Numbered from the stretch's first letter, positions 35,110 to 44,202 are shown. The stretch: 64,000 bases of DNA from Allomuricauda sp. (GCF_028280385.1 NZ_JANQLX010000009.1:62001-126000), one strand, 5' to 3'. Program-made: numbers and translations. Notes: generated from the letters alone by a model not told the origin.

Positions 35110-36687
35110 CTACTCAAATGCAGTGGTCATGATTTCCTGCATTACCGGGTAATCTTCATCTAAATCACCATATTTGACCCGCTCCTTGATAATCTCATTT
35201 TTCATGGCAGAAATGATGTCTGCATACTTTTCATCATCTATGGCATTATGCAGTTCCTTGGGGTCTTCCTGCAGGTCGTAAAACTCCCATTGCGGCGGTG
35301 TGGTTTCTTGGGAAGTTCCATGTTTACCCAAATCCTGCCCGTAGAACAAGGCCAGTTTATAGCGGTCATTCCGCACCCCAAAATGGGCCGGACGATAAGG
35401 GTGGTGCAGCCAATAGCGGTAATACATTTGTTTTCTCCAGTCGTTCTGTGGTTGACCTTCAAGGATAGGCCGAAAACTCTCCCCTTGCATATAGGATGGT
35501 TTTTCAATCCCAGCATAATCGGCCAATAAGGGGGCAAAATCAATGTTTAGAATGATGTCATCTATGCGTTGGCCGCCCTTGATTTTTTTTGGATATCGAA
35601 TCACAAATGGCATTCTCAAGGACTCTTCGTAAATAAGTCTTTTATCAAAAAATCCGTGTTCGCCCAAAAAATACCCTTGGTCTGCGGTGTAGATCACAAT
35701 GGTGTTGTCGGCGATGCCTTCTTTTTCCAGCCAATCCAACAATTTTCCAATATTGTCATCGATGGCCGCCCCGCAACGCATAAAATCCTTAACCAATTTC
35801 TGGTAGATCTTTTTCCGCTTTTGAATGCTGTCCAACCCATCCAACGGATAGGGCAACCCTGGATATTGGGTCCAAAATTCGTCGGGATTTTTTGTGGCTT
35901 CCTCCCATCTTGCTGCCAAACGCTCCAAAATCTGCCCACCAAAGGTCCTTCCTGTGGTTTCCTTGCCAAAATCCATTAGAGATTCCGGCTCGGGTATCTC
36001 CTCATCTTGATACAGATGGGCAAAACGTTCAGGATATTCAAAGGGTTCATGGGTCGCTTTAAAATTGCAGAACATCAAAAATGGTCTGTCGGTATCCCTC
36101 TTCTCCAGATGGGAAATTGTCAAATCGGTTATAACGTCCGTGGAAAAGCCTTCGTGTACCGTCCCTTTTGAGCTGTCATATCCATCCACCCAGTCTTCCT
36201 TGGTCTTCATAATGGGGTTCCAATACAACCCCTGTCCGGGCAACACATTAAAGTAGTCAAATCCTTCCGGCTGGCCTACCAAATGCCATTTGCCGATCAC
36301 CGCGGTCTGATATCCTTGGCTGCCCAAGGTTTTGGCAATATTCGGATGTCCAACAGGCAGCGGTTCACTAAGGGTATACACCTGGTTTACATGACTATAT
36401 TGTCCGGTGAGAATTGCCCCCCGGCTTGGGGTACAAATGGAATTGGTACAAAAGGCATTGTTCAGTACAGCTCCTTCATTGGCCAATCGCTTTAAGTTTT
36501 CATTTTTTACATAATCTTCCAGAATTCCACCATAAAGCCCCCAGGATTGGGAGGTATGGTCATCAGAAAGGATAAAAAGAATATTGGGCTGTTCTACAAC
36601 GTCTTTCTCTGGTTTGGGAGAACACATGACAAGTAGGGTGGATCCCAAAAACAGAAGACCCATTTTAATTTTGGAAAAGCAATTCAT
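35110..36687 (-). CDS. Family S1 sulfatase, lipoprotein
   Basis: A 525-residue formylglycine-dependent sulfatase. The lipoprotein signal has a lipobox LLVMC (C22). The active-site motif CTPSRGAILTGQ has C85, which must be converted to formylglycine, and R89. Metal ligands start in NILFILSDDH; later come GKWHLVGQPEGFD and TADQGYFLGEHGFFDKR. The C-terminal subdomain includes the YDLQEDPKELHN block. It removes sulfate from a glycan in the periplasm or at the cell surface. No SusC/SusD pair is next to it, but a GH20 hexosaminidase lies 2 kb away on the other strand, which hints at sulfated amino-sugar glycans. Confidence 0.92.
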   Translation of the reverse strand: MNCFSKIKMGLLFLGSTLLVMCSPKPEKDVVEQPNILFILSDDHTSQSWGLYGGILEDYVKNENLKRLANEGAVLNNAFCTNSICTPSRGAILTGQYSHVNQVYTLSEPLPVGHPNIAKTLGSQGYQTAVIGKWHLVGQPEGFDYFNVLPGQGLYWNPIMKTKEDWVDGYDSSKGTVHEGFSTDVITDLTISHLEKRDTDRPFLMFCNFKATHEPFEYPERFAHLYQDEEIPEPESLMDFGKETTGRTFGGQILERLAARWEEATKNPDEFWTQYPGLPYPLDGLDSIQKRKKIYQKLVKDFMRCGAAIDDNIGKLLDWLEKEGIADNTIVIYTADQGYFLGEHGFFDKRLIYEESLRMPFVIRYPKKIKGGQRIDDIILNIDFAPLLADYAGIEKPSYMQGESFRPILEGQPQNDWRKQMYYRYWLHHPYRPAHFGVRNDRYKLALFYGQDLGKHGTSQETTPPQWEFYDLQEDPKELHNAIDDEKYADIISAMKNEIIKERVKYGDLDEDYPVMQEIMTTAFE

Positions 36688-36754
36688 TTCGGAGGTTTTA
36701 GTTAGAAGCGCTATAAAACTATTGAAAATTATGGACTCTGGGGCAGGCCTATGG

Positions 36755-37528
36755 TCAGGCTTTTTTGGCTTCTTCCCAAAATACGTCCATTTCTGCCAAG
36801 GTCATTTCCTTTAAGGTCTTACCTTTTTCCTTGGCCTTTTGCTCCAAATATTGAAACCTTTTGATGAATTTCTTATTGGTTCGCTCCAGGGCATTTTCTG
36901 GATTGATATCCAGAAACCTAGCATAGTTGACCATTGAAAAGAGCACATCCCCAAATTCAGACTCCAGTCGGTCGGCATTCCCCTGTTTCAATTCGTCTTG
37001 CAGCTCTGAAAGTTCCTCTTGTACCTTTTCAAAAACTTGCTCTGGTTGTTCCCAATCAAATCCCACACCAGCCACTTTTTCTTGTATTCTATTGGCCTTG
37101 ACAAGGGCTGGCAAACTATGGGGCACTCCTTGCAAAACACTTTTCTTGCCTTCCCTTAATTTAATGTTCTCCCAGTTTTGCTTTACCTCTTCTTCATCCT
37201 CCACCTGTACATCACCATAGATATGTGGGTGTCTATTGATGAGTTTTTCGGAGATGCCCTCAGCCACATCGGCAATATCAAAATCCTGTGTTTCCGAACC
37301 GATCTTTGCATAAAAGATGATATGGAGCAATAGATCTCCCAATTCTTTTTTGACCTCTTCCATATCGTTGTCCAAAATAGCATCGCCCAGCTCATAGGTT
37401 TCCTCAATGGTCAAATGTCGTAAGGACTGCATGGTCTGCTTTTTGTCCCAAGGACATCCTTCCCGCAATTCATCCATGATGGTAAGCAGTCTATCAATGG
37501 CCTTTAGCTGTTCAGATCTTGCGTTCAT
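36755..37528 (-). CDS. mazG: Nucleoside triphosphate pyrophosphohydrolase MazG
   Basis: A 257-residue all-alpha NTP pyrophosphatase that hydrolyses (d)NTPs to NMP and PPi. Both tandem MazG halves are present: N-terminal GCPWDKKQTMQSLRHLTIEETYEL with the metal motif KKELGDLLLHI, and a C-terminal copy with LEEELSEL-like QEELSELQDEL and SEFGDVLFSMVNYARF. Length matches the E. coli enzyme. It is divergent from the SGNH gene, with a gap of 104 bp. Confidence 0.95.
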   Translation of the reverse strand: MNARSEQLKAIDRLLTIMDELREGCPWDKKQTMQSLRHLTIEETYELGDAILDNDMEEVKKELGDLLLHIIFYAKIGSETQDFDIADVAEGISEKLINRHPHIYGDVQVEDEEEVKQNWENIKLREGKKSVLQGVPHSLPALVKANRIQEKVAGVGFDWEQPEQVFEKVQEELSELQDELKQGNADRLESEFGDVLFSMVNYARFLDINPENALERTNKKFIKRFQYLEQKAKEKGKTLKEMTLAEMDVFWEEAKKA

Positions 37529-37632
37529 CTATAAAATTTTATCTAAAAGTACAAAGACCATAATTTACAGCTTGATGGATTTTGGGTAAATTTAGTTTTT
37601 GCTAAAAACGTTCAACTTATCCATTTAAAATC

Positions 37633-38301
37633 ATGAAATTCAAAGCTATCCCATTCTGCATTCTCTCCCTCTTTTTGGCTTTTGGCCTTAAGGCACAAAA
37701 CCAGGCATTGCCCTTTGCAGATGAAGTCAAGGAAGTACAGGAAAGAATTGCCACCACCTGGAACCCTACAGAAAAGACCATAGTTTTTACGGGGAGTTCC
37801 AGCATAAGGATGTGGCACGATCTGCAAGAGCGATTTCCGGGAGCACAGGTGCTGAACACCGGTTTTGGGGGATCCCAATCATCGGACCTGGAACATTTTC
37901 TTAATGAATTGATCTTGGATTATAGTCCGGCGCAGGTGTTTATCTACGAAGGCGACAATGATATCAACGCCAAAAAAAGCCCCCGTTCCATCATTGGCAC
38001 CATGGAGGATATTTTGAAAGAGCTTCAAAGCAACAGACCTGAAATGGATATTGTCCTGATTTCCGCCAAGCCCAGCATAGCCCGCTGGCACTTAAAGCGA
38101 AAATATATGCGCCTCAACAAAAGGCTTAAAAAATTGGCAGCCCAAACACAAGGGGTCCGTTATGTTGATGTATGGAAAACCATGCTCAATAAAAGAAAGC
38201 TCAAAAGAGATCTTTTTATCGAGGATGGACTCCATATGAACACCAAAGGATATGACCTATGGTACGCTGCACTAAAAGATTACGTAAACAACACTTTATA
38301 A
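37633..38301 (+). CDS. Secreted SGNH/GDSL hydrolase
   Basis: A 222-residue protein with a signal peptide (about residues 1-22, ending GLKAQ). The SGNH blocks are visible: block I FTGSSSIRMW with the catalytic Ser in GSSS, block II GFGGSQSSD, block III YEGDNDINAKK (Asn), and block V DGLHMNTKGYDLW with the Asp-x-x-His pair. Such enzymes are esterases that often deacetylate glycans. The stop is 2 bp before the GH20 gene, so the two act together, plausibly removing acetyl groups before hexosamine release. Confidence 0.9.
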   Translation: MKFKAIPFCILSLFLAFGLKAQNQALPFADEVKEVQERIATTWNPTEKTIVFTGSSSIRMWHDLQERFPGAQVLNTGFGGSQSSDLEHFLNELILDYSPAQVFIYEGDNDINAKKSPRSIIGTMEDILKELQSNRPEMDIVLISAKPSIARWHLKRKYMRLNKRLKKLAAQTQGVRYVDVWKTMLNKRKLKRDLFIEDGLHMNTKGYDLWYAALKDYVNNTL

Positions 38302-38303
38302 CT

Positions 38304-39884
38304 ATGATCACTAGAGTAATTTGGGTTTTTATACTGATAGTTGGCCTAGCCGCCTGTCAGCCCCAAAAGGAAGAAATCAATTTTCCCAAAACCGATATGG
38401 GAAAAGTGGCCCTGATTCCCAAACCCTTGAAAACCATACCTACCCATAGCGCCTTTGCACTGGATGGAGAGACTGCGATATTCACTTCCCAGGGTAATCC
38501 AGGATTTGAATCTGTGGCAAAATTCCTTTCTTATGAAATTAAGGCGAAGACAGGTCTGGTACTCGGGGTCAATTCCGAAGCGGACAAAAAAACCATCGAG
38601 CGGGTGGTCTATATCAACCAATCGGATAGTGAAGATTTAGCATCACCCGAGGCCTATCAACTTTATGTGAAAAAGGACTCCATCTTTTTGAATGCCAAAA
38701 CCGCGGCCGGTGCATTCCGGGGAATACAAACCCTAAGGCAGTTAATTCCGGAACAGACCAATGACACCTTAACGGACCACCCCTTGTGGTTGATTCCGAC
38801 CGGTAAAATTTTGGATGAACCCAGATATGCATACAGAGGCTCCATGTTGGATGTGGCCCGCCACTTTTTTACAGTGGAAGAAATCAAAAAGTATCTGGAT
38901 ATCCTGGCCTATTACAAATTTAATGTACTGCACCTTCATTTAACTGATGATCAAGGGTGGCGCATAGAAATAAAATCCTGGCCGAAACTGACCGAAATTG
39001 GGGGAGCAAGTGAAGTTGGCGGTGGTCCTGGCGGGTTTTATACCCAAGAGCAATTTAAGGAAATTGTGGCCTATGCCGCAGAAAGACATATCAGCATTGT
39101 ACCTGAAATTGACACCCCTGGCCATACCAATGCCGCATCCTTAAGCTATCCGATTTTGCATGCTGGTGGAAAAGCCGACAAACCACGGGTACGCACGGAT
39201 ATGCTTGTAGGCTACAGCTCCTTGCATACCCGGAAAGATACCGTATACGCGTTTCTTGATGACGTAATCCGGGAAATTGCCGCGATCAGCCCCAGTCCAT
39301 ACATCCATATTGGAGGCGATGAAAGCCATGTGACCAAAAAGAAGGATTACATCCATTTTGTGGAAAAAGTGGAAAAAATCGTGCAAAAACACGGTAAACA
39401 AATGATGGGTTGGAACGAAATTGCCCAAGGCGAAATAAGCGCTGAAAGTGTCATCCAACTATGGAATGAGCCCCACAACGCCCTAAAAGCTGCCAAGAAT
39501 GGTTCTAAAATTGTTGTTTCCTCCGCGGAGAAAATGTATTTGGATATGAAATACGATTCCATCTCGGAATATGGCCTTACTTGGGCCGGACTTATTCCTG
39601 TTGATGTGGCCTACAACTGGGACCCAAAAACATATTTGGAGGAACTGCCCCAGGAAAACATTATTGGTATTGAGGCTCCGTTATGGTCAGAAACCATCAG
39701 CAACAGTCGCGAACTGGAATATTTAGCATTCCCGAGAGTCATTGGGTTTGCTGAAATGGGATGGTCCGCACCGGAACACAGAAGCTGGGATGAGTATAAA
39801 GTGCGTCTTGCCCAGCAGCTTCCGTATTTAAAAAGCATGAAGGTCAACTATTATCCAACCAAGCTAGTTGATTGGGGGGAGTAA
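38304..39884 (+). CDS. Beta-N-acetylhexosaminidase, GH20, lipoprotein
   Basis: A 526-residue family GH20 enzyme that removes terminal GlcNAc/GalNAc from glycans. A lipoprotein signal (lipobox GLAAC, C18) places it at the membrane. An N-terminal GH20b-like domain (about 30-165) precedes the barrel (about 170-510). The catalytic Asp-Glu pair is D339-E340 in HIGGDES; HLHLTDDQGWRIEI, PEIDTPGHT and W in QLWNEPHN support the active site. ATG 38304 is 2 bp after the SGNH stop; an upstream frame overlapping that gene lacks a signal peptide. The stop directly abuts that of convergent DUF5606. Confidence 0.93.
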   Translation: MITRVIWVFILIVGLAACQPQKEEINFPKTDMGKVALIPKPLKTIPTHSAFALDGETAIFTSQGNPGFESVAKFLSYEIKAKTGLVLGVNSEADKKTIERVVYINQSDSEDLASPEAYQLYVKKDSIFLNAKTAAGAFRGIQTLRQLIPEQTNDTLTDHPLWLIPTGKILDEPRYAYRGSMLDVARHFFTVEEIKKYLDILAYYKFNVLHLHLTDDQGWRIEIKSWPKLTEIGGASEVGGGPGGFYTQEQFKEIVAYAAERHISIVPEIDTPGHTNAASLSYPILHAGGKADKPRVRTDMLVGYSSLHTRKDTVYAFLDDVIREIAAISPSPYIHIGGDESHVTKKKDYIHFVEKVEKIVQKHGKQMMGWNEIAQGEISAESVIQLWNEPHNALKAAKNGSKIVVSSAEKMYLDMKYDSISEYGLTWAGLIPVDVAYNWDPKTYLEELPQENIIGIEAPLWSETISNSRELEYLAFPRVIGFAEMGWSAPEHRSWDEYKVRLAQQLPYLKSMKVNYYPTKLVDWGE

Positions 39885-40319
39885 TTATTCCTCTTCAGAT
39901 GAGGGGGCGACAGCCTCCTCATTTTTTTCTTCCACAAAGTCGGTGATATTGTTATCCAAGAGAATGTTATACCACTGGATTATTTTCTTGATATCGCTGG
40001 CATACACGCGATCTTCATCGTAATTGGGCAAAATACCAAAGAAGTACTCTTCCAACTCAATTTTTTCGGCTTTATGGCTTATCCCTGTTTTTTTGCCTCC
40101 TTCTTTTTCCTTGATTTTTGAGAATACCTCGCGAAGGGGCACCTCTTCTTCCAGGGTGTAAATGGCAATTTCTGAAAGTACACTAACGTTGTTCCGCATC
40201 CCTACGGTTATGCGCTTACCGTCCAATAGGGACTCACCAACAAAACCAGTACGGGTTTGGGTGAGCAATTTGTACAGTCCAGGTTTACCTGCAATCGATA
40301 AAATTTTGTCCAGAGCCAT
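39885..40319 (-). CDS. DUF5606 domain-containing protein
   Basis: A 144-residue cytosolic protein starting MALDKILSIAGKPGLYKLL, the standard N-terminus of DUF5606 (an SH3-like domain about residues 1-50, then an all-alpha segment). The C-terminal tail is acidic (EEKNEEAVAPSSEEE). The function is not known; the family is nearly confined to Bacteroidota and travels with def and ruvX, as here. Its stop codon touches the GH20 stop with no gap. Co-directional with def, 53 bp downstream of it. Confidence 0.88.
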   Translation of the reverse strand: MALDKILSIAGKPGLYKLLTQTRTGFVGESLLDGKRITVGMRNNVSVLSEIAIYTLEEEVPLREVFSKIKEKEGGKKTGISHKAEKIELEEYFFGILPNYDEDRVYASDIKKIIQWYNILLDNNITDFVEEKNEEAVAPSSEEE

Positions 40320-40372
40320 AGTTTGGGTTTTATGCGCGCAAAATTATGCTTTTATGCCAAACAGCATTTTTT

Positions 40373-40963
40373 TTAACGTCCTTTTTTGATATTTGGAAAT
40401 CTCATTTTATAGTCCACGCTGATCTTGCCCTTGGAGATCTTGTCCAGTCTACTTTTCAACAACCTTTTTTTGAGCGATGAAAGTTTATCGGTGAACAGTA
40501 CGCCTTGTATGTGGTCATACTCATGTTGGATTACCCGCGCCAAAAGCCCATCATAGGTTTCGGTATGGGTCTGGAAATCCTCGTCTTGGTAAGTAATGGT
40601 GAGTTTGGGTTTGCGTTTTACGTCTTCCCGAATATCCGGAATGCTCAAACATCCTTCGTTGAAGTCCCATGCCTCTCCAGATTCTTCCTCTATCCGGGCA
40701 TTGATAAAGGCCTTCTTAAAACCATTGAGTTGTTCCTGTTCTTCGGGGCTTAGTTCCTCATCATCGGAAAAAGGCGTGGTATCTACCAAGAACAGGCGAA
40801 TGGGCAGCCCAATTTGCGGAGCGGCAAGTCCAACCCCATGGGCATTGTACATGGTCTCCCACATATTGGCGATCAATTCCTCCAATTTTGGATAGTCTTC
40901 GTCAATATTCTTGGCCACTTTCCTCAGCACAGGATCTCCATAGGCAACAATAGGTAATATCAT
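40373..40963 (-). CDS. def: Peptide deformylase
   Basis: A 196-residue Fe(II)/Zn metalloenzyme that removes the N-formyl group from new proteins. All three motifs are present: GVGLAAPQIG (motif 1), EGCLSIP (motif 2, metal Cys) and QHEYDHIQG (motif 3, two His ligands and catalytic Glu). An insert between motifs 1 and 2 (about residues 55-95, acidic) is common in Bacteroidota deformylases. It begins 3 bp after the ruvX stop. Confidence 0.97.
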   Translation of the reverse strand: MILPIVAYGDPVLRKVAKNIDEDYPKLEELIANMWETMYNAHGVGLAAPQIGLPIRLFLVDTTPFSDDEELSPEEQEQLNGFKKAFINARIEEESGEAWDFNEGCLSIPDIREDVKRKPKLTITYQDEDFQTHTETYDGLLARVIQHEYDHIQGVLFTDKLSSLKKRLLKSRLDKISKGKISVDYKMRFPNIKKGR

Positions 40964-40966
40964 AAA

Positions 40967-41377
40967 TCAGTATCTGTTTAAGTAGGCCTGCAAAATAAGG
41001 GTTGCACTTATTTCATCGACCAGGGCCTTATCTTGGCGCTTTTTCTTTTTCACTCCACCCTGTATCATGGATTGAACCGCCATCTTTGACGTAAAACGTT
41101 CATCTTGGCGATCTAAGGGCATTGTTGGGAATTGGGCCTTAAATTTCTTTAAAAAACCCTGAATCAGTCCTTCGGATTCCGACGGGGTATTGTCCATCTG
41201 CTTGGGAAGTCCCACCACAACCTTTTCAACTCGCTCAGTGGCAATATAATCCTTAAGAAAGCTGAGCAAGTCCTTGGTGGCCACTGTGGTAAGCCCTGAG
41301 GCAATCAATTGCAGCTCGTCAGTGACTGCTATTCCTGTTCTCACCTTCCCATAATCCAAAGCCAAAATTCGCGCCAA
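40967..41377 (-). CDS. ruvX: Holliday junction resolvase-like protein RuvX (YqgF)
   Basis: A 136-residue RNase H-fold nuclease, essential in many bacteria, linked to pre-16S rRNA processing. Motifs ILALDYGKVRTGIAVTD (catalytic Asp), VVVGLPKQMDNT, DERFTSKMA (Glu) and KALVDEISATLILQ (Asp) match the family. It is the first gene of the operon ruvX-def-DUF5606 and is divergent from dapD with a 99-bp gap. Confidence 0.95.
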   Translation of the reverse strand: MARILALDYGKVRTGIAVTDELQLIASGLTTVATKDLLSFLKDYIATERVEKVVVGLPKQMDNTPSESEGLIQGFLKKFKAQFPTMPLDRQDERFTSKMAVQSMIQGGVKKKKRQDKALVDEISATLILQAYLNRY

Positions 41378-41452
41378 TTCTTAATTTTTGGCAAAAATAA
41401 CCTTAAAAATGTTATGCCATTAAATTAAGGTCGATTATTCTTTGGAGCCGAT

Positions 41453-41460
41453 TATCTTTG
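41453..41460 (+). promoter_or_regulatory. Candidate -7 element TATCTTTG for dapD
   Basis: Exact TAnnTTTG match 16 bp before the dapD ATG, giving a very short leader. No well-placed TTG upstream. Confidence 0.5.
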
Positions 41461-41476
41461 TCAAAATTTTCGATGT

Positions 41477-42292
41477 ATGACACAGCTTAGGGCACTTATT
41501 GAAGCCGCATGGGACAACAGGGAACTTCTTAAGGAGGAAAACACGCAAAAGGCCATCAGGGAGGTAATCAACCTTATTGATCAGGGAGAATTGCGCTGTG
41601 CCGAACCTGTTGAAGGCGGTTGGCAAATTAACGAATGGGTCAAAAAAGGGGTAGTCCTGTATTTTCCCATTCAAAAGATGGAAGTGCTGGAAGCTGGTAT
41701 TTTCGAATATCATGACAAAATACCCTTAAAAAAAGGCTATCAAGAAAAAGGGGTCAGGGTGGTTCCACATGCCGTGGCCAGACACGGGGCCTATATTTCC
41801 TCCGGGACCATTCTTATGCCCAGTTATGTGAATATTGGTGCCTATGTGGACGAAGGTACTATGGTGGACACCTGGGCAACAGTGGGCAGCTGCGCACAAA
41901 TTGGTAAAAACGTCCACTTGAGTGGAGGCGTGGGAATCGGCGGGGTTTTGGAACCCTTGCAGGCAGCTCCGGTCATTATTGAAGACAATGCGTTTATAGG
42001 TTCCCGCTGTATTGTGGTGGAAGGTGTTCGTGTTGAAAAAGAAGCCGTTTTAGGCGCCAATGTGGTCCTTACCGCCTCTACCAAAATTATTGATGTTACC
42101 GGTGATGAACCTGTGGAACTCAAAGGGCGTGTTCCTGCCAGATCGGTGGTTATTCCAGGAAGCTATACCAAAAGATTTGCTGCTGGTGAATTTCAGGTTC
42201 CCTGCGCCCTGATCATTGGCAAACGAAAGGAGAGTACTGATAAAAAAACATCCCTGAACAATGCGCTTCGGGAGCACGATGTAGCAGTCTAG
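41477..42292 (+). CDS. dapD: 2,3,4,5-tetrahydropyridine-2,6-dicarboxylate N-succinyltransferase
   Basis: A 271-residue cytosolic enzyme of the succinylase branch of diaminopimelate/lysine synthesis. An N-terminal helical domain (about 1-95) precedes the left-handed beta-helix of hexapeptide repeats (about 100-240), with VVPHAVARHGAYI, VNIGAYVDEGTMVDTWATVGSCAQIG and LSGGVGIGGVLEP. Length and the C-terminal strand KRKESTDKKTSLNNALR are typical. It has its own candidate promoter and is followed by a 287-bp non-coding gap. Confidence 0.96.
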   Translation: MTQLRALIEAAWDNRELLKEENTQKAIREVINLIDQGELRCAEPVEGGWQINEWVKKGVVLYFPIQKMEVLEAGIFEYHDKIPLKKGYQEKGVRVVPHAVARHGAYISSGTILMPSYVNIGAYVDEGTMVDTWATVGSCAQIGKNVHLSGGVGIGGVLEPLQAAPVIIEDNAFIGSRCIVVEGVRVEKEAVLGANVVLTASTKIIDVTGDEPVELKGRVPARSVVIPGSYTKRFAAGEFQVPCALIIGKRKESTDKKTSLNNALREHDVAV

Positions 42293-42456
42293 ATGCTGCA
42301 TTTATTTGATTTCGAAGACATTTTTTCCGGCTTTTGTACAAGGTTTTCAGGTGCTGATCGTTGAACCGCACTTTTGGCTTTAATATTTTTTGAAGCCAGC
42401 AAGCAACCTATTGCAAATTTCCCATCTTCGAAATACAAAACCACCTACATTGTTAA

Positions 42457-42513
42457 AATTTCTTGGAGAAATTGAAGGATTTCGAAAATCGAATCTGTGT
42501 AAGAAAATTACAC
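42457..42513 (+). repeat. Cluster of three short perfect inverted repeats
   Basis: Within 57 bp: AATTTC-TTGGA-GAAATT (42457-42473), TTCGA-AAA-TCGAA (42481-42493) and GTGTAA-GAAAA-TTACAC (42497-42513). All lie in the 287-bp gap 42293-42579, upstream of a -7 promoter element. I see no gene in the rest of that gap. Confidence 0.55.
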
Positions 42514-42545
42514 TTTAAAACAATTTTCTCCTGATTATTTTGTTA

Positions 42546-42553
42546 TAGTTTTG
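42546..42553 (+). promoter_or_regulatory. Candidate -7 element TAGTTTTG for the GT2 gene at 42580
   Basis: Exact TAnnTTTG match, 26 bp upstream of the ATG and 32 bp after the cluster of inverted repeats. No TTG at the usual distance. Confidence 0.5.
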
Positions 42554-42579
42554 TAATCACCAAACCCTGACCAAAGAAT

Positions 42580-43383
42580 ATGGCTGGATTGAGCACCCCA
42601 AAGCAAAAGTTATCCGCACTTGTCATTACCTACAATGAAATAGGATACATCGAACGTTGTATCGAATCGGTTTCTTTCGCCGATGAAATTCTCGTGGTGG
42701 ATTCCTACAGCACGGATGGCACCTATGAATACCTTCTAAACCATCCAAAGGTGAAGGTAATCCAACATCCCTTTAAGGATTTTACGGCCCAAAAATCCTA
42801 TGCCCTTAAACAAGCTACCAACGATTGGATCTTGTTTTTGGACGCAGATGAGGTTGTAGGTGAAAAACTCCAGAACGAAATTGTTTCCACGATAAACGAT
42901 CCCAAAGCCTGTGAGGCCTATTGGTTCTACAGGAAATTTATGTTCCAGGATACCCAACTGAACTTTAGCGGTTGGCAAACCGATAAAAATCACCGCCTTT
43001 TTAGGAAAAGTAAGGCCAAGTTTACCGATAAAAAACTGGTTCACGAAACCTTGGAAGTGGACGGGAAATCCTGTATCCTAAGAGAAAGGCTGACGCATTA
43101 CTGCTACAAAAATTACGAAGATTACAAGGGCAAAATGCTTCGATACGGGCAGCTAAAGGCCAAAGAGGCGTTTTACAAGGAGAAACAGTTCAATTATTTG
43201 TTGCTGGTTTTTAGGCCCCTTTGGAAATTCTTCAACCATTATGTAATCCGTCTTGGATTTTTGGATGGCAAAAAGGGCGTCATAATTTCCTATCTGAACG
43301 CTTTGAGCGTTTTGGAGCGCTACCGGGAACTAAAAAGGCTGGAAAAGAAAAACGAGCTTACCTATTATTTGGTAATGCCATAG
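42580..43383 (+). CDS. GT2 glycosyltransferase (WaaE/KdtX-like)
   Basis: A 267-residue glycosyltransferase close to LPS-core WaaE/KdtX proteins. It opens with KLSALVITYNEIGYIERCIESVSFADEIL, has VDSYSTDGT and the metal motif LFLDADEVV, and a FNHYVIRLGFLDGKKG block in the C-terminal third that is standard for this group. Cytosolic face of the inner membrane. Its 3' end overlaps the convergent GT2 gene by 19 bp. Probably adds a sugar to the LPS core or another surface glycan next to the nonulosonate genes. Confidence 0.9.
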   Translation: MAGLSTPKQKLSALVITYNEIGYIERCIESVSFADEILVVDSYSTDGTYEYLLNHPKVKVIQHPFKDFTAQKSYALKQATNDWILFLDADEVVGEKLQNEIVSTINDPKACEAYWFYRKFMFQDTQLNFSGWQTDKNHRLFRKSKAKFTDKKLVHETLEVDGKSCILRERLTHYCYKNYEDYKGKMLRYGQLKAKEAFYKEKQFNYLLLVFRPLWKFFNHYVIRLGFLDGKKGVIISYLNALSVLERYRELKRLEKKNELTYYLVMP

Positions 43384-44177
43384 GGTGTCCACACACTTTT
43401 GTTGAGCTTTACATCCCGTCGTATACCCCTATTTACAGCAAGGGCTTCTTCATCTATATAACTGCGGTCATGATCTAAATGAATACAAACCGCACTATAT
43501 CTTAACTGCTTTGGTTTTATACCGTTGTTGACCAAACGCTCTCCCATTTCCCGATCTTCGCCGCCATACTTCATGCGTTCGTCAAAACCGTTCACATTTA
43601 AGATATCATTTTTCCAACCTGAGGAATTATGACCGTTCCAACTGGCATTGGTAGGGGTGATGGTATTCAAGAGCTTGGATATAAATCCACTGGCCGTGAG
43701 CTTATTGTTCTTAAAGCTCTTGGGAATTCCTTTTTCCTTCAACCAATTGATATTAAAGCAATTTTGTTGCTCAATATCCTCTTTGGTGATGGCCTGGGAT
43801 ATATTCATGGGCAACATATAGTAGCCGCCGGAAATAAACATTGTCGGTTCTTTGTTGATATAATGAACCTCCACAAAATCCTCCCTGGGAATGCAGTCCC
43901 CGTCGGTCATGATAATATAATCCGTCTCGGTAGCGGTTATGGCCTTGTTGAGAATTTTGCACTTTTCAAAACCTTGATCTTCCTGCCATACATGTTTTAT
44001 GGGAAAATGAAGTTGGTCTTTTAAGACATCAATCCGCGATTTGGTCTCCTGGGTGGAGCCATCATCGGCAATCACCACCTCAAAATCCTTATAGGTCTGA
44101 TAGTTAAAGCCCCAAAGGACTTTCTCCAGCCAGTCCGGTTTATTATATGTGCTAATGACTACGCTTACCGATGGCAT
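43365..44177 (-). CDS. GT2 glycosyltransferase with galactosyltransferase-type C-terminus
   Basis: A 270-residue enzyme. N-terminal GT2 signature PSVSVVISTYNKPDWLEKVL, IADDGST and DGDCIPREDF (metal motif), and a C-terminal Glyco_transf_7C block GFDERMKYGGEDREMGERL. I chose the ATG at 44175-44177 because the family starts there; an upstream extension of 20 residues has no similarity. Divergent from the sialyltransferase-like gene (73-bp gap with a -7 element), so it may share regulation with the nonulosonate genes. Confidence 0.88.
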   Translation of the reverse strand: MPSVSVVISTYNKPDWLEKVLWGFNYQTYKDFEVVIADDGSTQETKSRIDVLKDQLHFPIKHVWQEDQGFEKCKILNKAITATETDYIIMTDGDCIPREDFVEVHYINKEPTMFISGGYYMLPMNISQAITKEDIEQQNCFNINWLKEKGIPKSFKNNKLTASGFISKLLNTITPTNASWNGHNSSGWKNDILNVNGFDERMKYGGEDREMGERLVNNGIKPKQLRYSAVCIHLDHDRSYIDEEALAVNRGIRRDVKLNKSVWTPYGITK

Positions 44178-44194
44178 TAATTGCAGTTTTTCAG

Positions 44195-44202
44195 TACTTT
44201 TG
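44195..44202 (+). promoter_or_regulatory. Candidate -7 element TACTTTTG for the nonulosonate gene cluster
   Basis: Exact TAnnTTTG match, 48 bp before the ATG at 44251. A TTG lies only 11 bp upstream, which is short of the usual spacing. Confidence 0.45.
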
